Source of the DNA: CAYLSV01 sp964386435
GTDB taxonomy: Bacteria > Planctomycetota > Phycisphaerae > Tepidisphaerales > Tepidisphaeraceae
NCBI GenBank assembly: GCA_964386435.1
Contig: CAYLSV010000141.1
Coordinates: 1-7,240, forward strand
Direction: 5' to 3'
Length of the DNA: 7,240 bases
Shown here in pieces: positions 1 through 4,726 of the stretch (position 1 is the stretch's first letter; each line of letters begins with the position of its first letter). The notes beneath the pieces were generated by a model. That model did not search any database and was not told the origin of the DNA. It saw only the letters and a list, made by a program, of their open reading frames with translations. The translations under genes and the position numbers were made by a program.

Positions 1-828
1 TTCACCGTCCCCGGCGTCGGGTCGGTCAACTCCTATGTCTTCGAGACGCCCGACCGCCTTGTGCTCGTCGACGGCCAGCGTTCCGCGCCGGCCGGCCGGG
101 CGTTGAACCAGGCGCTACGAGAGATAGGCAAGCCGGTCGTGGCGGCGCTGCTGACACACGCTCATCCCGACCACTACCTCGGTATGGCCGATGCGCTTGC
201 CGACTTCGGCGACGTGCCGTTCCACGCCAGCCCGGCCTCGATCGAGCACGCGGCCGAAGATCACTACGGCTACGCCGCCGGCTCGGCGCAGAACCTCGGT
301 GCAACGATGGCGACCGAGCAGCGCCTGCCCAGCCGCCCGGTCGGTGATCGCGAGGGGGTCGAGGTGGGCGGCATGACCTTCACCTTCCGCGAGTACGGCC
401 CCGGCGAGGCGGACGCGGCGTCGGTCATCATTGTGACCGACCTGCCCGGCGGGTCGAGCGTGACGCTCGCGGGCGACCTGCTCAACCCCGGCATGACGCC
501 GTTCCTGGTCGGCGACCATGTCGATCAGATTCCCAACCAACTCGACCGCCTGGACCGCGAGCACGGCGGCGACCCGCTCATCCTGCCCGGCCACGGCGAG
601 CCGGGACCCGCCGCCCGGCTGATCCGCGGGGAGCGGGCCTACCTGCAAACCTTCAACGGGATCGTTGACCGGCACCGGCTGCCGGACGGCTCGCTGCCGG
701 GGGCGGCCGTTGCCGAGGCCGCGTGGGCGGTGCGGGCGGCGTACCCGGATCACCTGCCGGTCTCCACACTGCCGGGGCTCATTGAAGCGAACGTCGGGGC
801 GACTGCCGAAGCTCAACGGGCGAAGTAG
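1..828 (+). CDS. MBL-fold metallohydrolase, 5'-truncated by window edge
   Basis: The frame is open from base 1, so the true start lies outside the window; 275 residues are visible, ending at TAG 826-828. The opening residues (FTVPGVGSVNSYVF) are the usual first strands of a metallo-beta-lactamase fold. Counting from base 1, the metal-binding motif T-H-A-H-P-D-H lies at residues 52-58, Asp159 is in LAGDL, and His198 is in LPGHGEPGP. At the place where most family members have the third His, this protein has Glu136 in GPGEADAA, a variation known in a subgroup of MBL hydrolases. It probably hydrolyses a small ester or thioester-like substrate in the cytoplasm with a dinuclear metal site, but the substrate cannot be told from the sequence. 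No signal peptide can be judged because the N-terminus is missing. It converges on the next gene and shows no functional tie to the rest of the window. The fold assignment is firm and the substrate is unknown. Confidence 0.93.
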   Translation, partial: FTVPGVGSVNSYVFETPDRLVLVDGQRSAPAGRALNQALREIGKPVVAALLTHAHPDHYLGMADALADFGDVPFHASPASIEHAAEDHYGYAAGSAQNLGATMATEQRLPSRPVGDREGVEVGGMTFTFREYGPGEADAASVIIVTDLPGGSSVTLAGDLLNPGMTPFLVGDHVDQIPNQLDRLDREHGGDPLILPGHGEPGPAARLIRGERAYLQTFNGIVDRHRLPDGSLPGAAVAEAAWAVRAAYPDHLPVSTLPGLIEANVGATAEAQRAK

Positions 829-936
829 TCGTTACACCCTCAGGTCCGGCGGAGATCAAGGTCGGATCTGCCTTGGCAACCATTGTCGGGCGGTCGGGCG
901 TGCACCCCGCCGAGACAAGCAGGGGGCGACCTCTCG
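829..936. other. Convergent intergenic gap, no clear terminator
   Basis: These 108 bases separate two genes whose 3' ends face each other, so a bidirectional terminator would be expected. Only weak inverted repeats are visible: CAAGG/CCTTG near 855-874, and a GGCGG/CCGCC pair within about 887-912. Neither is followed by a T-run in either direction, so no terminator is called. Confidence 0.4.
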
Positions 937-1728
937 TTACGGCAGTGAAAGAAGGCTCATCACCTGCCGGTATTTCGGCATGGGTCGCACCTCCTCCACG
1001 ACGTGCTGATCGGGGTAAAAGCCCTCGATCTTGCTGAACCACGAATCCAGCGGGACTTCGTCTGAACGTTTCGTGGGCGTGACGCCTCGGAAGCAGTCCG
1101 CCGCGACGCTGTCAACTGGGACCGCCGAACCCGCGTCCATCCAAGCCTTCCGATCCTGCATCCGGCCGCTGACCCGCCACCACTTGATCCGGCCGTCCCT
1201 GCAGACGACGAGGGCGCAGTAGTCGTTGGTAAGTTCGACGTACCGCACCGCCGCGGCGGTGAGGGAAACGCCAAAGGCGTCGCCGAGGTTGCCCAGCAGG
1301 CTCCACGATGGCCGATGCCCCTTCGAGCGGGCGACGAACGGGACCGAGGGCATCAGCAGGTTCGCGGCGAAGACGTTTGCCTCGAGCTCCGGCGGACTGC
1401 CGGTGTAGCTTGCCAGCATCTGCTCGCTCGTGCAGGCCGACATCTGCGACCGGTCCTTGTGGAGCACCCAGTGCCCGATCTCGTGCGCCACGGAGAACTG
1501 CCGACGTCCCCGCTGCGCGATGGCGTCGCTCACCCGGATGAGCCCCTTGTCGCCCTTCCTGACAAGGCGGGCAGCGGCGGTGCCGAGTTCGGCGTCAAGG
1601 ACGGCGATTCCCATCGCCCACGCCAGGTCATCGAGCTCGTCGTTCCGGAGCGTGGAAATGCCGTACCTCCGCAGCAGCCGCTCCGCCTCCGCCGCCGCGA
1701 TGGCCGCCCGTACATCCTTGTTCGCCAT
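937..1728 (-). CDS. ImmA/IrrE-family zinc metallopeptidase
   Basis: This 263-residue protein carries the gluzincin-type motif H82-E83-I-G-H86 (SVAHEIGHWVLH). It is followed by the typical ImmA/IrrE helix ELEANVFAANLLMP at residues 114-127, where Glu114 or Glu116 is the likely third zinc ligand. An N-terminal helical part (1-50) precedes the protease core. From about residue 168 there is a C-terminal domain ending in DSWFSKIEGFYP...MPKYRQVMSLL, which resembles the tail of the longer IrrE-type proteins. Known relatives (ImmA, IrrE, CapP) cleave a transcriptional regulator after a damage or stress signal. The start ATG at 1726-1728 has a GAGG four bases upstream and lies 6 bases after the stop of the preceding gene, so it is the last gene of a three-gene operon. 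The likely target is a product of the same operon, or a repressor elsewhere; this is inference. Family assignment is strong and the substrate is unknown. Confidence 0.93.
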   Translation of the reverse strand: MANKDVRAAIAAAEAERLLRRYGISTLRNDELDDLAWAMGIAVLDAELGTAAARLVRKGDKGLIRVSDAIAQRGRRQFSVAHEIGHWVLHKDRSQMSACTSEQMLASYTGSPPELEANVFAANLLMPSVPFVARSKGHRPSWSLLGNLGDAFGVSLTAAAVRYVELTNDYCALVVCRDGRIKWWRVSGRMQDRKAWMDAGSAVPVDSVAADCFRGVTPTKRSDEVPLDSWFSKIEGFYPDQHVVEEVRPMPKYRQVMSLLSLP

Positions 1729-1734
1729 AGGACC

Positions 1735-2229
1735 TCAACCTCGTCTCGTTCTGCCCTCGCCGGGCTCGTCGGAGGCGGGAACGTCCTGTTCACCGTCCTG
1801 TAGAGCGTCCAGACAGGCGATGTCGTCCAAGAGGCTCCTCAGGTCCTCCTCGCTGTCGACCTGTTCCAGGTCTCGGAAGAAGGCCGCCTGCTGCGGACCC
1901 GAAAGCAGTTCCGTCGCCCGCTCCCGCAGCTCCTCCACACGCGCACCGACTCCTCTGGCCGTGTCAGAGATAACCCCGTGCAGCGTCCTGATGACGGACG
2001 GTCGCGTTCTTCTAGCCCGTTCTAGCTCGCGTCGGGCCTCCTGTTGTTCGACGTCCGCCATGACGTTGCGGAACAGACGGTCCATATCGATGCCACGCCG
2101 CCGCAGGTCACGCTCGACCTGCGGTGGGTCAGGTGCTGCGTCGTCAGAGTCGAGGAAGTCGAGCAGGTGGTCGGCCGTCTCCTCGTCGAGTGGTGCCGGA
2201 TCGCCACCGGTTTTCTCATCCCGTTTCAT
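1735..2229 (-). CDS. Charged helical protein between sigma factor and IrrE protease; possible anti-sigma factor
   Basis: I do not recognise a named domain in this 164-residue protein. It is highly charged and lacks membrane segments or a signal peptide. An acidic N-terminal stretch (residues 15-32, DEETADHLLDFLDSDD) is followed by a predicted long helix or coiled coil at about 36-75 (QVERDLRRRGIDMD...EARRELERARR), a second helical pair at about 78-140, and an acidic disordered tail. The start ATG overlaps the stop of the sigma-like gene as ATGA (2226-2229) and has an AAAGGAG Shine-Dalgarno at 2237-2243, 7 bases from the ATG. Such a small soluble helical protein, translationally coupled to a sigma-like factor and followed by a peptidase gene, would fit an anti-sigma or adaptor that the peptidase destroys. 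That role is inferred from context only. The reading frame is well supported by codon bias, overlap and ribosome binding site. Confidence 0.85.
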   Translation of the reverse strand: MKRDEKTGGDPAPLDEETADHLLDFLDSDDAAPDPPQVERDLRRRGIDMDRLFRNVMADVEQQEARRELERARRTRPSVIRTLHGVISDTARGVGARVEELRERATELLSGPQQAAFFRDLEQVDSEEDLRSLLDDIACLDALQDGEQDVPASDEPGEGRTRRG

Positions 2230-2918
2230 GGTCGTGCTCCTTTCGGGCCGCGATTCGCGGCATCGGCCTCGCGGTCAACCCGGTCCAGTTTCGCCCTGAG
2301 CCGCTTCTTGACGTTGTTGACCCGCTTCACGTCCAGGTCCTCCATCTCCGCAATCTCCCGCGGCTTCGTGATGCCGGCGGTGATGCAGCCCCACACCTTC
2401 CTCGCTTCCTCGTCCCCCGCGAGGACCAACTGAATTGCGTCGTTCGCCCGTGCCGCCAGCTCGCGGTCCACGACGGTGGCCAACACCGAAGCCTTGGGGT
2501 CGGGCGCATCCCAGGCGGTGACGTGGCCATTCTGCCGCGACACCTGCGGGAACGGCGACGATACCTTGTTCTCCGCCTGGTTGACCAATTGGCTGACGAT
2601 GCTGTCGATCACCGACTTCAGGAAGTCCGCCAGCGCCGGGTATCTTTCCCGGTTCCAGTTCCGGTCGCCGCACAGATAGCGGTGCACCGCCGTCTGCACG
2701 ACGTCCTCGGCGCCGCACCCGCCGGGCGCATTTGCGCCGCACACAAAGCGAACCCCACGCCAACTCAACCGCCGCATCTTCCGGTCGGCGTGGTCGGCCA
2801 GGTCGGCGAGGAGCTGGCGAATCGCCTCGTCGCCGAGGCCACGGACGACCGCGGCGGGGTCGTCCGGCGCTGCCTTCGGGCGGCCCGGTCGGGCCACGCT
2901 CTCCTGGGTTGAGGTCAT
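2226..2918 (-). CDS. Sigma-70-like (ECF-type) transcription factor
   Basis: The 230-residue protein has the two-part layout of a short sigma factor. At residues 68-111 (CGAEDVVQTAVHRYLCGDRNW ... ALADFLKSVIDSIVSQLV) it resembles sigma region 2, with the A-E-D-x-V-Q-x-A helix that contacts core polymerase and the -10 element. At residues 170-215 (GITKPREIAEMEDLDVKRVNNVKKRLRAKL) it has a region-4-like helix-turn-helix ending in a basic helix. The first 20 residues are Pro/Arg-rich and probably disordered, and the C-terminus is basic. The start ATG (2916-2918) is fixed by a strong AAAGGAG at 2925-2931, six bases upstream. It is the first gene of the minus-strand operon and is transcribed divergently from the ubiquitin-like operon, so it may activate that operon, its own, or both. 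It could also act as a sigma-like DNA-binding regulator rather than a true sigma factor. Family call is good; the regulon is inferred. Confidence 0.82.
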   Translation of the reverse strand: MTSTQESVARPGRPKAAPDDPAAVVRGLGDEAIRQLLADLADHADRKMRRLSWRGVRFVCGANAPGGCGAEDVVQTAVHRYLCGDRNWNRERYPALADFLKSVIDSIVSQLVNQAENKVSSPFPQVSRQNGHVTAWDAPDPKASVLATVVDRELAARANDAIQLVLAGDEEARKVWGCITAGITKPREIAEMEDLDVKRVNNVKKRLRAKLDRVDREADAANRGPKGARP

Positions 2919-2924
2919 TCATCA

Positions 2925-2931
2925 CTCCTTT
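2925..2931 (-). promoter_or_regulatory. Strong Shine-Dalgarno AAAGGAG of the sigma-like gene
   Basis: Read on the minus strand, AAAGGAG stands six bases before ATG 2918-2916. It decides the start between two nearby ATGs: the other ATG begins 4 bases further upstream and opens a different frame. The second gene of the operon has the same heptamer at 2237-2243. Confidence 0.85.
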
Positions 2932-2944
2932 GTTGCCGGCTCGC

Positions 2945-2960
2945 CCGGCGATCTCGCCGG
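2945..2960. promoter_or_regulatory. Perfect inverted repeat (7+2+7), candidate operator or leader hairpin
   Basis: CCGGCGA-TC-TCGCCGG is a perfect 16-base dyad, 14 bases upstream of the Shine-Dalgarno of the sigma-like gene. Its left arm (2945-2949) can alternatively pair with GCCGG at 2935-2939, so two mutually exclusive hairpins are possible in the leader transcript of the minus-strand operon. It could be a protein-binding operator or an RNA element. GC-rich DNA makes short dyads common, so confidence is moderate. Confidence 0.45.
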
Positions 2961-3065
2961 AAAAACTTCTAGGTGCGGCGAAAAACCGCGCCCGCTCCGC
3001 AGAGGGAGGTAGGGGGGCGGCGACTGTCGTCGATCCCCGCTAATCCATCGAAGCCAGGTTATCCC

Positions 3066-3674
3066 ATGAACGCGAACAACACCCTACCCGCCGGGTCCGA
3101 CGACAGCCCCGATTCCCCGCCCGCAAGCCTTGACGTTTACCTCCACCCAGAGGGCGGCCGCGCGAAGCGTGTCAGCGTGGAGGCGACCGCCCGCATCGAG
3201 GACTTCCTGCGGGCGGCGGGGCACCCGGTCGAAGGGGAACTGCACGTCTTCGTCGGCGACGTCGAGGACGACGACACGGAGCGGGACGATATCGACGATG
3301 AGCCGGTCGCCGCCGACTTGGCCGCGAGCGTTGAGGAGGCCGGCATCGGCCGCCACGCCCATGTCTGTTGCCACTGCTGCCGCAGGATCGAGGTGTCGGT
3401 TTCCTACAACGGCCGCAACGTCTGCAAGCGATTCTCGCCAGCCGCGAGGATCAGTCGGGTGGTCAAATGGTCCAAGCGCAGGCTCGGCGTCGCCGACGAG
3501 CCGACGCTCGACGGGGCGGAGGTCCAGGTCAAGGGCGGGCAGGACCGGCCGGGCGGCGACATCCGGATCGGCACGCTCGCCACCGGCCACGCCTGCGCCC
3601 TCGCCTTCACGCTGGTCGTGCCGGAGCGGGTCAACGGCTGCGGCATCGCTGGGGGAGCCGTTGATGCCGAGTGA
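3066..3674 (+). CDS. Tandem beta-grasp ubiquitin-like protein (Ubl)
   Basis: This 202-residue protein is the likely modifier of the conjugation system. After a Pro/Ser/Asp-rich leader (1-20) come two ubiquitin-like units. Unit 1 (about 21-101) starts SLDVYLHPEGG and carries an acidic insert, VEDDDTERDDIDDE, at 66-79. Unit 2 (about 106-190) runs from RIEVSVSYNGR through the helix ARISRVVKWSKRRLGV to the final strand ALAFTLVVPERVNG, which lines up with the last strand and RLRGG tail of ubiquitin. A Cys/His cluster, H-A-H-V-C-C-H-C-C (97-105), sits at the junction. Near the end are Gly196-Gly197 followed by the tail AVDAE, as in a Ubl precursor that a peptidase must trim. ATG 3066 is chosen because the upstream part of the open frame, back to GTG 2973, lies in the divergent promoter region. 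It overlaps the E2 gene by 11 bases. The beta-grasp call rests on pattern and on the neighbouring E1, E2 and JAB genes. Confidence 0.85.
   Translation: MNANNTLPAGSDDSPDSPPASLDVYLHPEGGRAKRVSVEATARIEDFLRAAGHPVEGELHVFVGDVEDDDTERDDIDDEPVAADLAASVEEAGIGRHAHVCCHCCRRIEVSVSYNGRNVCKRFSPAARISRVVKWSKRRLGVADEPTLDGAEVQVKGGQDRPGGDIRIGTLATGHACALAFTLVVPERVNGCGIAGGAVDAE
3651..3657 (+). promoter_or_regulatory. Shine-Dalgarno of the E2-like gene inside the Ubl Gly-Gly codons
   Basis: GGGGGAG ends six bases before ATG 3664. In the Ubl frame the same bases are codons 196 and 197 (GGG GGA, Gly-Gly) plus the first base of the Ala198 codon. The site supports the ATG 3664 start and implies coupled translation of modifier and E2. 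It also means that the Gly-Gly could be partly a by-product of the ribosome binding site. Confidence 0.75.
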
Positions 3675-4185
3675 GCCGAACCCCACGCCTGACGTGGCAA
3701 GCGATCCGCCCGGATTGCGGCGGCTGCGGGCGGACCTCGCGAACGTACCGTTCCTGATCGGGGCCGACGAGGGACGCTGGGGCCTCGTCGGCAACCCGGC
3801 CGATGCCTGGCCGGACGTGACGTTCTGGGTGGCGGCGGCCGGTCGGCCTGCGTCACCGGAGCGGTTCGGCCTCCGCCTCAACTTTGATGACTACCCCGCC
3901 CGCGGCCCGAGCGGCTGCTTCTGGAATGTTGACGCCGGCATGTGGCTGCCGCCGACGGACTGGCCGAAGGGGTCCGGCCGCGTCGCCCAGATCCTGCGCC
4001 GCGATTGGGCCATCGAGAGGGGTAAGAGGGCTCTCTACCACCCGCTCGACGGGGTGACGCTCTCGACGCACGGGGGTTGGCAGCAGACGCACGCCGCCGA
4101 CATCTGGCGGCGCGACAGGGACGTCAGCCACTACCTCGACATGGTCTACCGCCTCCTCAACAGCAATGACTACACCGGCACCTAA
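3664..4185 (+). CDS. E2-like (UBC-fold) protein of the bacterial Ubl system
   Basis: The 173-residue protein has the order of elements of the E2 fold. These are an N-terminal helix (GLRRLRADLANV, 17-28), beta strands with WPDVTFWVA (49-57) and FGLRLNFDDYPARGPSGCFW (68-87, compare the YP..PP..F segment of E2s), then ALYHPLDGVTLSTHGGW (123-139), and a C-terminal helix SHYLDMVYRLLNSNDY (155-170). The last block corresponds to the catalytic loop and final helices of E2 enzymes and is typical of a bacterial E2-like family found beside JAB and ThiF genes. The only cysteine is Cys85, in the earlier strand. Where I expect the active-site cysteine, in the LYHPLDG segment, there is Leu128. Either the protein is a non-catalytic E2 relative or it uses another residue. 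The start at 3664 has a good Shine-Dalgarno and overlaps the Ubl gene by 11 bases. The family call depends on fold-level similarity and neighbours. Confidence 0.75.
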   Translation: MPSEPNPTPDVASDPPGLRRLRADLANVPFLIGADEGRWGLVGNPADAWPDVTFWVAAAGRPASPERFGLRLNFDDYPARGPSGCFWNVDAGMWLPPTDWPKGSGRVAQILRRDWAIERGKRALYHPLDGVTLSTHGGWQQTHAADIWRRDRDVSHYLDMVYRLLNSNDYTGT

Positions 4186-4693
4186 CGGCGACGCCTCGGA
4201 CGGGCGGCGGCTCCGCATCCCGGTCCTGCTCTGGATCCGCCTCGCGCGGGAACTCGGCCGCCGCGGTGACGCGCGGCGCGAGAGCGGGGCGTTTCTGCTT
4301 GGTGCCGCGGACGCCTCGACCGGTACCGGCACGGCGAAGGTGACGCGGTTCGTCTGCTATGACGATCTCGACCCGCACGCGCTCGACACCGGCATCGTCC
4401 GCATGAGCGGCGACGGCCTTTCGAAGCTGTGGTCGCTGTGCGACGAAGACGGACTCGCGGTCTTGGCCGACGTCCACGCGCACCCTGGGAACTGGGTCGG
4501 GCAGAGCGAGAGCGACCGGTCCAACCCGATGGTCAGCCTCCCAGGCCACGTCGCGTTCATCCTGCCGAACTATGCGGCGGGCTGGCGGATCGGATTCGGG
4601 GGTGTGGGCATCTACGAGTACCTCGGCAAGCTCGTTTGGCGGGACGTCCAAGCGGGTGGGCGGCGGCCGCGGGTGCGCCGCTGCCTGTGGTAA
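4166..4693 (+). CDS. JAB/JAMM (MPN) metallopeptidase, putative Ubl protease/deconjugase
   Basis: The 175-residue protein shows the complete JAMM zinc motif. Glu39 is in ESGAFLLG, His104 and His106 are in DVHAHP, and Ser114 with Asp117 follow in QSESD, matching E...HxHP...SxxD. This is the metalloprotease family of the deubiquitinases Rpn11 and AMSH. In bacterial Ubl operons it trims the Ubl precursor to expose its C-terminal glycine and removes the Ubl from targets. All motif residues are present, so the enzyme should be active. It is a single-domain cytosolic protein; the C-terminus (165-175) is Arg-rich. Its ATG lies inside the end of the E2-like gene, with a 20-base overlap and no obvious Shine-Dalgarno, suggesting translational coupling. 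No alternative catalytic family fits. The exact substrate is inferred from the operon. Confidence 0.92.
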   Translation: MTTPAPNGDASDGRRLRIPVLLWIRLARELGRRGDARRESGAFLLGAADASTGTGTAKVTRFVCYDDLDPHALDTGIVRMSGDGLSKLWSLCDEDGLAVLADVHAHPGNWVGQSESDRSNPMVSLPGHVAFILPNYAAGWRIGFGGVGIYEYLGKLVWRDVQAGGRRPRVRRCLW

Positions 4694-4726
4694 CGGTTAG
4701 TAGCGGCCGGTCGAACGCGCGGGCGA

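Larger units (their letters stand above)
2919..3065. promoter_or_regulatory. Divergent control region between sigma/IrrE operon and ubiquitin-like operon
   Basis: These 147 bases separate the two divergent operons, so both promoters should lie here, but I cannot identify convincing -35/-10 pairs for either direction. Visible structures are the perfect dyad at 2945-2960, a second GCCGG/CCGGC pair at 2935-2949, and two A5 tracts starting at 2961 and 2981, exactly 20 bases apart. The absence of housekeeping promoter boxes would be compatible with recognition by the local sigma-like factor; that is inference. Confidence 0.55.

Noticed and set aside
115..816. Minus-strand open frame opposite the MBL hydrolase (233 codons)
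   Set aside because: Shadow frame with no motif; the plus strand carries all MBL metal ligands.
829..936. Possible bidirectional terminator between the convergent genes
   Set aside because: Only weak, imperfect stems and no T-tract on either strand.
982..997. 16-base exact match (GGGTCGCACCTCCTCC) also found at 6432-6447
   Set aside because: One copy is inside IrrE coding sequence and the other after the small gene; no third copy or flanking similarity, so probably chance in GC-rich DNA.
2961..2985. Two A5 tracts 20 bases apart in the divergent region
   Set aside because: The spacing suits DNA bending, but two tracts are too few to claim a functional curve.
3130..3663. Upstream in-frame extension of the E2-like gene
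   Set aside because: The extension is Ser/Arg/Pro-rich and runs through the Ubl gene in another frame; ATG 3664 has a good Shine-Dalgarno.
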